Shown here piece by piece: positions 1 to 8,981 of a stretch of DNA of 64,000 bases (positions are counted from its first letter, which is position 1; each line of letters opens with the position of its first letter). The notes beneath the pieces are model-generated. The model was not told the DNA's origin. It ran no database searches and worked only from the letters and a program-made list of their open reading frames with translations. The stretch is from Desulfonatronospira thiodismutans ASO3-1. GTDB taxonomy: Bacteria; Desulfobacterota; Desulfovibrionia; Desulfovibrionales; Desulfonatronovibrionaceae. Both the position numbers and the translations under genes were made by a program. Location of the stretch: positions 682,001-746,000 of the forward strand of contig NZ_ACJN02000002.1 of assembly GCF_000174435.1 (NCBI RefSeq), given 5' to 3'.

Positions 1-610
1 CCCGCAGGGAGGTCTCAAGACTACGCCACCGGGCCAGCTCCAGCTTGTCCCGGTGATGCCCCCTCAGGGTCACCCGGCCTGCAACCGTGGCCAGGACCCA
101 GGCGCAGAGAATACCCAGGCGGCCGTCTCCCAGAACCACCACCCTTTCATTGCCCTGCAGGGGAACCTGCTCCAGGATCTCACAGGCCGCGGCCAGGGGC
201 TCGGTCAAAACAGCCCTTTCCTCAGAAAGGCCATCGGCGCTGAACAAATTTGTCACCGGCAGTACACAGTACTCGGCCATACATCCGTCCAGGCCTGAAA
301 TCCCCAGAGTTTCGCGGTTGGGACAGTGCCGGCCAAGTCCTGCCATGCACCACTCGCAGAGGCCGCAAGCCGCATTTATCTCCCCCACGACACGCTTGCC
401 GACCCAGGAAGCATCATTACAGCTTTCCACCACCCCGGTGAACTCATGGCCCAGGATGCCCTTGTAGCCCTTGTAGCCCTTCATGATCTCCAGGTCGGTC
501 CTGCAGATCCCGGCCAGATTCACTCTTATCCTGGCCTGACCCTTTTCCGGACCGGGCACTGGATGATCCTGCACATAGCGCAGTGTCTCATGAAAAATTA
601 CAGCCTGCAT
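1..610 (-). CDS. zinc-dependent alcohol dehydrogenase, 3' end outside window
   Basis: Medium-chain zinc alcohol/polyol dehydrogenase family. About 203 residues are visible; the C-terminal third lies beyond the window edge. Catalytic-zinc ligands are visible as C36 (GICRTD) and H55-E56 (GHEFTGVV). The structural-zinc loop has C82, C85, C88 and C96. The Rossmann motif VVVLGDGRLG begins the NAD(P)-binding half. The start is the ATG at 610 on the minus strand, opening MQAVIFHE, typical for the family. A six-base pair of identical GYKG codon blocks near residue 46 is a small in-frame duplication. Substrate cannot be told from sequence. Confidence 0.85.
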   Translation of the reverse strand, partial: MQAVIFHETLRYVQDHPVPGPEKGQARIRVNLAGICRTDLEIMKGYKGYKGILGHEFTGVVESCNDASWVGKRVVGEINAACGLCEWCMAGLGRHCPNRETLGISGLDGCMAEYCVLPVTNLFSADGLSEERAVLTEPLAAACEILEQVPLQGNERVVVLGDGRLGILCAWVLATVAGRVTLRGHHRDKLELARWRSLETSLR

Positions 611-654
611 GGGGGCCTCCTGCCTCTCTTTGCTGCTGTCTTCCAGACTTGTTC

Positions 655-2415
655 CTACTCTTCATCAGGCAGCTCAAAGGAAATATAGTTGATACCTCCG
701 ATCTTGATATGCCTTATGTTTTCGGCATATTTTCCCAGAAGAAGAAGCCCGAGTTCTGCGGGATCCACCTCTCCGTCTTTTTCCTCTAGTGCCTCAAGGG
801 CAAAGTCCAGGTCCCGGGCAGAGGAAGAGTCGATGAATTCCACGTAAATTTTTCTGTTTTCCCTGCGCAGGTTCACCTGCATGCGCGGAGCCTTGAACTC
901 TTCTGAAGCGCAGAGATAAGCGAAAAGTTCCTCTGCGGTGAGGTGCAGCTTCTGTAACTGATAAGGGGCAATCTTCCTGGCTGAGGCGTATTCATTGATA
1001 AAATTCTGCAGCCGGGTAAAATCCCGCACGTTGCGCTCCACGACAAAGCTGGCCTGGCCTGCGGGTCTCAAGTGAAAGAGAAGGCTTAGCAAAATAGCGG
1101 CAAGTCCGCCCATGGCCATGCCATTGGCCATGAAAGGCTCGGCAGCTTCCGGAATCATATCAGGGAAAAAGAACTGGTTTTCAAAGGCATAGCCTGTCCA
1201 GAAGGAAACCCCGATTATAATCCCGCTTTCATAATTAAGCCCATGGGAAGCCGCCAGCTTTATCCCGGTTACAAAAAGCATGGACAGCAGGACAAACAAA
1301 AAAGCCCCGATTACAGGGGAAGGAATTGCGGCAATGAGTGCGGCCATTTTGGGGGAAAAGGCCAGAAGCACCAGGATAAGGGCAGCGCAGTAGCCGACCC
1401 TGCGGGCGGAAACACCGGTAAGCTCCACCGCCGGAATGGCATTGGAATAGGTGGTGTTGGGGATTGTTCCCAGGGCTCCGGCTATTGCGTTGGCTGTACC
1501 ATCGGCATATATGGCCCCCTGGACCCTTTCATAGTCGATTTTGCGGAAATTTCGCTGTGAGATCTTCTGGATGGCCATGCTGTCGCCCAGGGTTTCCACG
1601 CCCCCCACAATGGTCACCAGGGCAAAGGCCAGGTATATGGACAAAAACTCAGGTGCAGGGACCAGGGAGAATCCAGGCCAGCTGCCCGAAGGCAGTCCGG
1701 CCCAGCTTTCCCCGGCCAGCCCGGAAAAGTCGGTCATGCCCAGAAATGATGCCATGAGTGTGCCGGCAAAAATACCCAGCACCAGGCTCCACAAACGCAC
1801 CACCCTGTTTCCGAACACCGCCAGGAGGAGGATGAACACCAGAGTGCCCACTGATACCAGGAGGTAGTAACTTTGCGGAACATCCTCCTGCTGTCCGCTC
1901 ATGAGATCCAGGGCGATTCCCAGCACACTGACTACAATGAGCATTATGATCACGCCTCCCACCAGGGGAGTGATGATCCTGCGCAAAGGACCTAAAAACA
2001 GCCCGAAAAGAATCTGCAGCGGAGCCGAAAGAACAGCCATGGTGGCCACCAGGGACATGCCCCCTACCTCGGCCGCTGCCAGAGAACAGGCGATAAACGC
2101 CCCTGAGGAACCGATAAACAGCAGATACCCTGCCCCGATTTTGCCCACCCGCCGGACCTGGACAAAGGTACCGATGCCGCTGGCCACAAGCGAGGCGAAA
2201 ATGATCCAAGAGAACTGCCCGGGGTCGATTTCAGCCACCCTGGCCACCACCACCGGAGTAATGGTTATGGGACCAACGATGAGCAGTACCAGCTGCAGGC
2301 CCAGCAATGCACTCATCCACCATGGAGGATGCTCGTCAACGGCATACAAAAGATGGCCCGGAGCCCTGGACCGTTTCTTCATGTCTTTGAAAGTCGAACT
2401 TTTATTATTCTGCAT
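655..2415 (-). CDS. NCS2-type xanthine/uracil permease with C-terminal cytosolic ATPase-like domain
   Basis: Inner-membrane nucleobase:cation symporter-2 family protein of 586 residues. The first roughly 450 residues hold about 12-14 hydrophobic segments and NCS2 features such as the VGGVETLGDSMAIQKISQR segment and the GTIPNTTYSNAIPAVELTGV segment of the second half. NCS2 transporters usually end near 430-450 residues. Here an extra soluble domain of about 135 residues follows, with an LTAEELFAYL helix and alternating strands that look like a degenerate histidine-kinase/anti-sigma ATPase fold. The start is uncertain: no clear ribosome site precedes the ATG at 2415, and M12 is an alternative. 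Substrate (purine, pyrimidine or other) not assignable. Confidence 0.8.
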   Translation of the reverse strand: MQNNKSSTFKDMKKRSRAPGHLLYAVDEHPPWWMSALLGLQLVLLIVGPITITPVVVARVAEIDPGQFSWIIFASLVASGIGTFVQVRRVGKIGAGYLLFIGSSGAFIACSLAAAEVGGMSLVATMAVLSAPLQILFGLFLGPLRRIITPLVGGVIIMLIVVSVLGIALDLMSGQQEDVPQSYYLLVSVGTLVFILLLAVFGNRVVRLWSLVLGIFAGTLMASFLGMTDFSGLAGESWAGLPSGSWPGFSLVPAPEFLSIYLAFALVTIVGGVETLGDSMAIQKISQRNFRKIDYERVQGAIYADGTANAIAGALGTIPNTTYSNAIPAVELTGVSARRVGYCAALILVLLAFSPKMAALIAAIPSPVIGAFLFVLLSMLFVTGIKLAASHGLNYESGIIIGVSFWTGYAFENQFFFPDMIPEAAEPFMANGMAMGGLAAILLSLLFHLRPAGQASFVVERNVRDFTRLQNFINEYASARKIAPYQLQKLHLTAEELFAYLCASEEFKAPRMQVNLRRENRKIYVEFIDSSSARDLDFALEALEEKDGEVDPAELGLLLLGKYAENIRHIKIGGINYISFELPDEE

Positions 2416-2640
2416 GCAGCATTTCTGCGATATACATGGTTAAGGATACTTATTCTGATTCAACATCTGTTATTTTGACTGGAAAACAGGTCTGCAATTA
2501 ACTCTAAAACGATATTTATCCATCCATACTTTAACAAGTAATCCATTTGCTAAGTGTAGTTGCAGGGAAAAAATTTACGCAAGACATATCAATCGACGAC
2601 CGCAAAAAGTCGGATACTGAATGGCTACATTTATTTGAAC

Positions 2641-3900
2641 TTACCCCGAACCTCTGACTTCTGATCCCTGTTCATGAAAAAGTGATTTGAGGTCAATACC
2701 GATCCAGTCCTGAAAGCCGGGCACCTTGACCCACAAAGCGAGCGACTCCGGCACTGCGACTACCTGATAAACGGTCCGGATATCACCTTGATCCGGCCAG
2801 GTGGGTCCGCCCTTTTCCAGGGGCGTGTCCAACATGTCCTTCATTTTCCCCAGATCAATATTTCCCTTGTATTTGCGGGCCTGCTCCAGCAGGTTGTCGC
2901 GGCGCTCAACGGATCGAAACCCGGTACCCTCCTGTTGCATCAGTCCCCATGAGGGATCAACAAAATGGTTGGTGGACACCAGAAGCCCGGGCTCATCCCC
3001 TGAGCGGCGGAGGAGATCAAAAGGTGGCCATTCATAGGAATAAGCCCCCCTGGAGTCGGCTGTATTAATAATATAGGAAAAATTGGAACGGGTGGTGTTC
3101 ATGGCCGCGTCCAGTTGTTCCATGCTTTCGTAGTCGAAAAGAAAAGCCATGAGATTGCTTATGGCATGTACCCGGTTGGTATAGGTGAGTCCACCACCGG
3201 AAGGTAATGCATTGTTCAGCTCCAGAAAAAGCCCCTTGGCATTCATTCCGGTTGTGGCATAGATTACCCCGGCAAAGGTGACAATAGTAGCTGGAACTCC
3301 GGAATCCGGATTGAAGACGGTAACGGTGAGGCTTTCGGCAAAATCCGTGTAGCTGTCGAACCAGTCGTAGTTTCTTCCGGCAATCAGCTGTCCGCCGGGC
3401 GTATAATCATCCCAGGCAAATATGGCGGAGCATCCGCTCATGGTGCCGTAAAGTTCCAGGGCATTGAGCAGGATGTGCTCCTCAAGGGAAAGACCGGACG
3501 TCTCGGCCATTCCTTCCATGATATCCTTGAATCGCCGGGGATAAAATTCGTAGAGACCTCTGGCGGCCAGAAGCATGTCCTCAGAAGAAAGCCCCTTCTC
3601 TTTTTTAAAATATTCTACAATGGCTGACTGATAAAGATCTTGCATGGGTTTGGACAGCAACCTGCCGTATTGACGCCCCATTTCCCGGTATGATCCGGAA
3701 AGATGAAGGATATTGATCTCACCGGCCTGATACCGCTCCCCGCCTTCAAATTCGTCTACAGACTCCCCTGTAACGTCTGCTGGCTGGGAACCATTACTGC
3801 CGGCCAGAGCCCAAGAAGATGCGCACAGCATACATACCACGGAAACCGCAACCAGCAAGGTGATTACTTTGCCCGGCCTGAAAAAAACATTGGATCTCAT
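2641..3900 (-). CDS. secreted C45/choloylglycine-type Ntn amidohydrolase
   Basis: Probable secreted Ntn-hydrolase of the peptidase C45 / acyl-CoA:6-aminopenicillanate acyltransferase clan, hydrolysing or transferring linear amides. The start is set at the ATG at 3900, directly behind GGAGGTGGTA; an upstream in-frame ATG at 3963 lacks a site. The N-terminus is a signal peptide (basic, then about 20 hydrophobic residues ending near SSWALA). The likely nucleophile is C157 in MSGCSAIF, followed by GRNYDW, a conserved C45-like block. The gene stands alone between the permease and a hairpin-rich gap. Substrate unknown. Confidence 0.75.
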   Translation of the reverse strand: MRSNVFFRPGKVITLLVAVSVVCMLCASSWALAGSNGSQPADVTGESVDEFEGGERYQAGEINILHLSGSYREMGRQYGRLLSKPMQDLYQSAIVEYFKKEKGLSSEDMLLAARGLYEFYPRRFKDIMEGMAETSGLSLEEHILLNALELYGTMSGCSAIFAWDDYTPGGQLIAGRNYDWFDSYTDFAESLTVTVFNPDSGVPATIVTFAGVIYATTGMNAKGLFLELNNALPSGGGLTYTNRVHAISNLMAFLFDYESMEQLDAAMNTTRSNFSYIINTADSRGAYSYEWPPFDLLRRSGDEPGLLVSTNHFVDPSWGLMQQEGTGFRSVERRDNLLEQARKYKGNIDLGKMKDMLDTPLEKGGPTWPDQGDIRTVYQVVAVPESLALWVKVPGFQDWIGIDLKSLFHEQGSEVRGSG

Positions 3901-4178
3901 TACCACCTCCGTGCCCGGCCAGCAGGATGCCCCGCATCCTCTACAGCCATTTTCGTGTTTCAAAGCTTCTCTTCATAAGTCCCTGCTTATCCGCCAGGCT
4001 GCTCTAAACCACAGCCAAGGGAAGAATTAAGATATATCAATCGTGAATGCAAACAGCCTGAAGCGATTAGCCTCAATTTCATTTCCGGTTGTCAATTTTA
4101 ATCGCTGACATATATTATCAGTTAGTGTTTGTCATAAAATAAGTGTTACATAATGCTTGCATAATCTGGGGGTTTATC

Positions 4179-4274
4179 GCTCCCACGCTCTGCGTGGGAG
4201 CGTAGCCCGACCGCTCCTGCGGTCATTGTGGACGCGGAGCGTCCAGGGAATGTTCCCACGCAGAGCGTGGGAAC
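4179..4274. repeat. hairpin-rich interspersed repeat (REP-like)
   Basis: Four palindromes lie in 96 bp: a 23-bp stem-loop at 4179-4201 with arms GCTCCCACGC, two short ones with GACCGC/GCGGTC and GACGC/GCGTC arms, and a closing 23-bp stem-loop at 4252-4274 with arms GTTCCCACGC. First and last hairpins are near copies of each other in inverted loop order. It sits in the 518-bp gap between 3901 and 4418, which holds no other recognisable gene. This style of short palindromic repeat is common in proteobacterial intergenic DNA. Confidence 0.7.
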
Positions 4275-4418
4275 AATAAGACAAATTTAACACTTATATC
4301 GTGACAGATCCTTAGCAGTGTGGAGCCAAAAAAACTTTTTGCTGACACATCATGTCATCCAGATTTTTTGGCCGTGGAACTATTGACTCGTGAACAATGA
4401 CAAAGGAGGTCAACAGTT

Positions 4419-4604
4419 ATGAGCAACAGATCTCTTGGATATTATCTCTTCTTGATTGGGCTGCTTTTACTTATAGCCTTTCCTTTTCTTTATTTCCTGC
4501 AAATGCTGCCCGCCGGAAGTCCGGCTTTTTACATTCTTGTTTTAATCCTTATTTTTACTTTGGCTGCCGGATATCAAGATCTAAAAAAAATTTTCCGGAG
4601 ATAG
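4419..4604 (+). CDS. small two-helix membrane protein
   Basis: Protein of 61 residues with a strong AAAGGAGG site 10 bases before the ATG, which supports translation. It has two hydrophobic helices (residues about 8-28 and 35-51) around a PAGSP turn, with a basic tail KKIFRR that would sit in the cytosol. I do not recognise the family. It is followed by a 366-bp gap without a gene, beginning with a short direct repeat (TAGAGAGGTCCTGT twice at about 4604-4630). Confidence 0.6.
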   Translation: MSNRSLGYYLFLIGLLLLIAFPFLYFLQMLPAGSPAFYILVLILIFTLAAGYQDLKKIFRR

Positions 4605-4970
4605 AGAGGTCCTGTATAGAGAGGTCCTGTCCTGAATTATTTACATCTGACTGAATAAGACTTGCTGGTTTTCCCCGTCCTTTAGTTCTGATCCAGAGCA
4701 TCCCGAAAAGCAGGAAAACCTGAGTATGAATTTGACCAGGACAAAAGCCTTTTTCAAATCCGGCATATGCAGCGCAGCAAATATTGCCACACTTTCCAAC
4801 ATAACCCATTGAATATACTCGATAAACTCTGGAATCCTGTTTGTTTGGACTTGGAATTCCTTGCTGATTGACAACTTACAACCCCCTGTCTTATGCTGAA
4901 TTTAAATTTGATTCTTGAAGTAAGCTTTTCAGTAACATGTTAACAAGAGAAACAACAAGGGGAGCAGAAA

Positions 4971-5246
4971 ATGAAAAAGTTTATAGTGGCACCTTTATGC
5001 ATGGCGATTCTAAGCGGGTTTCTTGTTTTCGGCCTGCAGGGCAAGAGCCTACAGGCTGACGACGGACAGGTCATTATGGAAAACCGCTGCACAACATGTC
5101 ATGGGGCTGGAAGAATTGAAAGAGCCGGCCATGACATGGACGGCTGGAAAGACACGGTCAGTAGAATGGAGGGCAAGGGAAATTTCGGAGAGCCTCTAAG
5201 CGATGCTGAACGTCAGTCTTTGCTGAAACACCTTGAAAGCCTGTAA
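4971..5246 (+). CDS. small periplasmic monohaem c-type cytochrome
   Basis: Protein of 91 residues with a signal peptide (MKKFIVAP, then a hydrophobic stretch to about residue 27) and one haem-binding motif CTTCH at about residues 43-47. The downstream methionine in SRMEGKG is a candidate sixth ligand. The start follows a GGGGAGCAG site. Size and motif fit small soluble cytochromes c that carry electrons in the periplasm. A hairpin follows the stop at once, so it is probably a single-gene transcript. Confidence 0.8.
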   Translation: MKKFIVAPLCMAILSGFLVFGLQGKSLQADDGQVIMENRCTTCHGAGRIERAGHDMDGWKDTVSRMEGKGNFGEPLSDAERQSLLKHLESL

Positions 5247-5250
5247 CTTA

Positions 5251-5283
5251 TTGGGGTTGCTGAATTATTGTTCAGCAACCCCA
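5251..5283 (+). terminator. candidate terminator hairpin after the cytochrome c gene
   Basis: Perfect 12-bp stem (GGGGTTGCTGAA at 5253-5264 with its complement at 5271-5282) and a 6-base loop, starting four bases after the stop codon. There is no long T-run after it, so it may act as a weak terminator or a 3' RNA-protecting hairpin. Confidence 0.5.
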
Positions 5284-5386
5284 GACTGCCAAAAAAATTG
5301 AACAGTTCTCATTTACCGGCCTGAACCTGAAACATCCCATCCAAGTAAGCATTCAGGGGGGTCCTCGGTGGTGACTAATGGCACAA

Positions 5387-5497
5387 GGCCAGGGGACTGT
5401 CCCCCGCTAAGTAATGATTATGCAGCTTCACAAAATTTTGCGTCTGTACTTTGTGAATTTGTGCAGGACAAGTGTCGCGGGGACTGTCCCTTTGGCC
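5387..5497. repeat. MITE-like imperfect inverted repeat
   Basis: The ends GGCCAGGGGACTGTCCCCCGC and GCGGGGACTGTCCCTTTGGCC are imperfect reverse complements (single-base differences and a one-base indel) enclosing about 70 bp without a gene. GGGGACTGTCCC-type blocks of this kind are typical of small non-autonomous elements. It abuts the truncated toxin gene to its right and may have caused that truncation. Confidence 0.45.
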
Positions 5498-5518
5498 GGT
5501 ACCTGTCCCCCTGACTGG

Positions 5519-5755
5519 TTACACATCCAAGGCCTTTAGGGTTCTGCCTTTCAACCAAAAACGCAAAATTTTTCCCTTTTCCGGATCACGTATATCAGCC
5601 AGCAGAATCCGGATTTCCAGCTCTTGAGCTGTTATTACACAGAGGTAGAAAGCACTGCTGACGGCTCCTTCGGCCCATGGCATAACACCCGGATCAGCCT
5701 TGCCTCGGCGGATTTTTCTCAACTCGGAGACAACATTGGCATCCAGCAGGAACAT
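5519..5755 (-). pseudogene. truncated PIN-domain (VapC/FitB-like) toxin
   Basis: Only 78 codons of a family that usually has 130-145. The N-terminus MFLLDANVVSELRK carries the first PIN acidic residue (D5) and the SEL motif, followed by a family-typical GKILRFW stretch. The frame then stops, so the third and fourth catalytic acids are missing. The ATG overlaps the stop of the antitoxin remnant (TAATG), the usual toxin-antitoxin coupling. A ribonuclease toxin would be inactive in this form. Confidence 0.65.
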
Positions 5756-6002
5756 TATTTGAAATCAGCTGTTTGAGGTAGATCTTCAATCCTGGGTATT
5801 TCCAGTTGTATCTGTTTAGCGCTTTGCATGTGGCATGGGGACTGGCTCTTCCGGGACCCACTTGTCCCAAAAAATGAGATATTTTAAGCACAAAATGATG
5901 CTCAAGTGGGTCCCGGAGTGCCTGTCCCCTGCTTTCCTTAAAAGCGCTAAACAGATACTTCCAGTTCAAGATCCTCAGAACCGGTCATGATCAATAAATC
6001 TG
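5755..6002 (-). pseudogene. 3' end of a Phd-type antitoxin gene interrupted by a MITE
   Basis: Removing the 151-bp element at 5808-5958 together with one copy of its 8-bp target duplication restores one frame that reads NIADLLIMTGSEDLELEIPR and ends ADFK, then stop. This resembles the C-terminal tail of Phd/YefM-class antitoxins that binds the toxin. The N-terminal DNA-binding part is absent; the cupin gene lies there instead on the other strand. The restored frame is seen directly; the family call is by resemblance. Confidence 0.5.
5808..5958 (-). mobile_element. MITE copy A with 8-bp target duplication
   Basis: Element of 151 bp with 18-bp perfect terminal inverted repeats (GTATCTGTTTAGCGCTTT and its complement), flanked by the direct repeat TTCCAGTT at 5800-5807 and 5959-5966. 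Internal sequence GCATGTGGCATGGGGACTGG recurs in reverse orientation at 58.4 and 60.1 kb. It has no coding capacity. It interrupts the antitoxin remnant. Confidence 0.75.
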
Positions 6003-6040
6003 CAATATTTTCCTTCAGTCACATCTTTAAGGAGAACATC

Positions 6041-6466
6041 TTGAATACGAAAAAATGTATCGCTTCATTTATGCTGCTGACCCTGCTCTTGTGGACAAAC
6101 GCATGGGCTGGTGAAGAGACCGGGGTTGAATCGCAGGTACTCATTCAGACCAGCAAGAGCTGGGACGGGGAAATGCTTCCCGATTATCCAGAGGGTACTC
6201 CTGAAATAAAGGTGCTTAGAATAACTGTGCCTCCGGGGACAACACTGCCCCTGCACAAGCACCCTGTAATCAACGTCGGTGTTCTGCTAAAGGGAGAGTT
6301 GAAGGTGGTCACGGAAGAAGACGAGACCCTCATCCTTCAGTCTGGAGAAGCCATAGTGGAGGTGGTGGATAAATGGCATTACGGGGTAAACGAGGCGGAC
6401 GAACCGGCAGAGATAATTGTATTTTACGCCGGCACATCCGACAAGCCGGTAACTGTGGAAAAATAA
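6041..6466 (+). CDS. secreted single-domain cupin
   Basis: Protein of 141 residues using a TTG start at 6041, chosen because AAGGAG lies 6-7 bases upstream and the product then begins with a signal peptide (NTKKCIASF, a hydrophobic core, cleavage after NAWA). The cupin beta-barrel shows motif 1 as LPLHKHPVINVGVLLKGEL with two histidines, and a degenerate motif 2 around DKWHYGVNE. Probably a periplasmic metal-binding cupin of unknown substrate. No partner gene is evident. Confidence 0.75.
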   Translation: MNTKKCIASFMLLTLLLWTNAWAGEETGVESQVLIQTSKSWDGEMLPDYPEGTPEIKVLRITVPPGTTLPLHKHPVINVGVLLKGELKVVTEEDETLILQSGEAIVEVVDKWHYGVNEADEPAEIIVFYAGTSDKPVTVEK

Positions 6467-6567
6467 AAAGGCAGGATATCTGAAAAGAATAAGTTCCTGG
6501 ACAAAACATCAACTATACAAACCCGGCCTTTGGATAATTTCCTGTTTACCAGCAAGATAAAAAGACA

Positions 6568-8817
6568 ATGTTTCAAGCCATGCCTGCTTTGACCATAAAT
6601 TCTGCATACAGGGCTCTGCAATCCTGCAGGCTGTGCTTTCTCATCTGTCTTTTTGTGGTTTTGTCAGGCATTTTGTATCCTGCCTTTGCCCAAAACCAGG
6701 CCCATGAACTGCGAAGCGGCTGGTACCCGGATGAACCATATCAAATGCAGGCAGGCACAGGAACAGCGGCCGAAGTCACCGGACTGGATATACAGATAGC
6801 CAGGGAGCTCTTTGAGCAGACCGGGCACAGGGTAACTTTCGAGCCCATGTCCTGGGCTGAAATCCTGGAAGGCCTCAAAACCGGTGAAACAGACTTTCTC
6901 ATGGGGGCCTATTATGAAGAAGCCCGCGAGGAGTTCGCTTACTTTTCAAAGCCTTACCGCACAGAAAGAAACGAAATCTACTACCACAAAAGCATTGATA
7001 AGCTGAGCTCTTTGAACTCGGTGCAGGAGTTACTCCAGTTCCTGCAAAGCGAGGAACTGAGGATTGCCGTGATTGAAGGCCATGCCTACGGTTCAGAAGA
7101 GTTCAGGAAGCTTATGCAGGATCCTCCGCCTAACCTGGAACTCATCACCTCCCAGGGTTATGAGGAAAACCTGCACCTGGTAGTTGAGGGCAGGGTGGAC
7201 CTTTTTGTGGCCAACCCCATAATCATGGACCGCCTCACTGCCAGGTCTCAGGCATCCGGCCTGGTGCAGAAACTGGGTATCAAAAGCCAGGAAATCCCGG
7301 TTCATATTCTCTTTAGCAAAAAAAGCATATCAAGGGGTCAGCTGGAAGAATTCAACTCCATCCTGCAGGACATGCAGGAGCAGGGACGTATAAGCACCCT
7401 GCACCGCGACTTTGTCCTTCCGGCTTACCTGTCCATCACCACCGGCCAGACCTGGTTCGCCGTGCTAAATCTCCTGGGCATAGCGGCATTTTGTACCTCG
7501 GGGGTGCTTCTGGCCCGCAAAGAGCGCTACAATTTATTCGGGGCACTGGTTCTGGCTACACTGCCGGCCATCGGCGGCGGGGTTCTGCGCGATCTTTTTC
7601 TCGGGGTGGACCAGGTCTTTGTCCTGGAAACCCCGGCTTATTTCCTGGTGGCCATTGCTATAGTCCTGGCCGGATTCGCAATCATCAGGTATTACGATTT
7701 TATTCACGACCGTTCCGGCACCCTGGCCAAAAAAATAGACGCTTTTATTGAAAATAGGCTTGGCAGCGTTTTTGACCGCCTGTTCAAGTTTTTCGATGCC
7801 TGGGCCGTAGCCAGTTTCACCGTCATCGGAGTGGGCGTGGCCCTGGAGATGAGGGCCGAACCGCTTTGGCTCTGGGGTCCGGCCATGGCGGTTCTTACTT
7901 CTTCCGGAGGCGTGATCCTGCGGGACATTGTCAGGGCGGACTTCAACATCGAAATGCTCAAGCAGGACACCTATGCAGAAATTTCCATTCTGGGCGGCAT
8001 CATTTACACCTGCGCCCTGATGTACACCCCCTATGAAATAAGCCTGGGGCTTATTTTCTACTTGACCATGTTCATGGTGCTTCTTCTTTTCGCTTTGCGT
8101 TTTTTTATCCTCTGGAAAGGTTATATGAATCCCTTCCAGTTCGGGGATATTTACACACATCCCGATACCCGCCTGCAGCAGTTCAGGGAAAAAGAACCCC
8201 ATCTGTGGAAGGTTGTCTCCGGCTATTATACCGAAGACGACGAGTCCAGGGCGGCCCCTGTCCACCGGTCCAGGCTGGAAGAAATGCACAACAGGTTTCT
8301 CTACCTCACCGGGGAGCTCAAAGAATCTCTGGACCAGGTAGCTGCAGAACCATTGAACGAAAAAACCATAAACAACTACCGCCAGTGCAATGCCCGCCTG
8401 GAAATAGCCATTTCACTGGAAAACAACCTCTACGCCTTTCTGGAGCAAAAACCCGGCAAGGGTATGCAGCCTTCAGTGGATGGATCAGAACTGCAGCAGC
8501 TCATGCATGAAAGCCTGAGGACCATGATCGATACCACAGCCATGGCTGTTGAGACCGGGGATGTAATGGATTTTACCATGCTGGAAGGACTTACATCGCA
8601 ATACCGGCAGCGCTTCGACCATCTTCGGGACAAATACCGGGGCAGGCAAAAGGAGCATGATGATGCCCATCTCAAGGCTGTATTGCAGTCCACGCACAAG
8701 GTGGAGCGCATCATCTACCTTTTGAGCGATTATGTGAAACTCAGGCTGGATAAAAAAGAAATCCGGGCCGGCAGCGCCACCAACAGAAAGGCGCAGCAGG
8801 CCCATGTTTTGAAGTAG
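6568..8817 (+). CDS. periplasmic substrate-binding domain fused to TRIC-type membrane domain
   Basis: Protein of 749 residues. An N-terminal signal sequence (to about residue 41) precedes a bacterial family-3 extracellular solute-binding domain (about 45-275: GLDIQIARELFEQTG, GETDFLMGAYYEE, RIAVIEGHAYG type blocks). A membrane part follows (about 288-500) with two repeats of the UPF0126/TRIC glycine-rich motif: LPAIGGGVLRDLFLG and LTSSGGVILRDIVRA. A C-terminal soluble helical region of about 230 residues completes it. TRIC proteins are trimeric cation channels; the sensing domain suggests ligand gating, which is inference. It is followed closely by the symporter gene. Confidence 0.8.
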   Translation: MFQAMPALTINSAYRALQSCRLCFLICLFVVLSGILYPAFAQNQAHELRSGWYPDEPYQMQAGTGTAAEVTGLDIQIARELFEQTGHRVTFEPMSWAEILEGLKTGETDFLMGAYYEEAREEFAYFSKPYRTERNEIYYHKSIDKLSSLNSVQELLQFLQSEELRIAVIEGHAYGSEEFRKLMQDPPPNLELITSQGYEENLHLVVEGRVDLFVANPIIMDRLTARSQASGLVQKLGIKSQEIPVHILFSKKSISRGQLEEFNSILQDMQEQGRISTLHRDFVLPAYLSITTGQTWFAVLNLLGIAAFCTSGVLLARKERYNLFGALVLATLPAIGGGVLRDLFLGVDQVFVLETPAYFLVAIAIVLAGFAIIRYYDFIHDRSGTLAKKIDAFIENRLGSVFDRLFKFFDAWAVASFTVIGVGVALEMRAEPLWLWGPAMAVLTSSGGVILRDIVRADFNIEMLKQDTYAEISILGGIIYTCALMYTPYEISLGLIFYLTMFMVLLLFALRFFILWKGYMNPFQFGDIYTHPDTRLQQFREKEPHLWKVVSGYYTEDDESRAAPVHRSRLEEMHNRFLYLTGELKESLDQVAAEPLNEKTINNYRQCNARLEIAISLENNLYAFLEQKPGKGMQPSVDGSELQQLMHESLRTMIDTTAMAVETGDVMDFTMLEGLTSQYRQRFDHLRDKYRGRQKEHDDAHLKAVLQSTHKVERIIYLLSDYVKLRLDKKEIRAGSATNRKAQQAHVLK

Positions 8818-8981
8818 ACAGGGGGGATTTAATTCAAGCATGGCGCAAACTCCCCCAGGCCGACAGTGGTGGACGAATGCAAACCCGGAAAACCAGTCAT
8901 CCGGTCTAAAAAGTGGCTTTTCTCTGGACCCAGAAGCTTTTTTCCTTGCCTTTAAACCTGCAGCCTGTAAGGGACTTTTTC

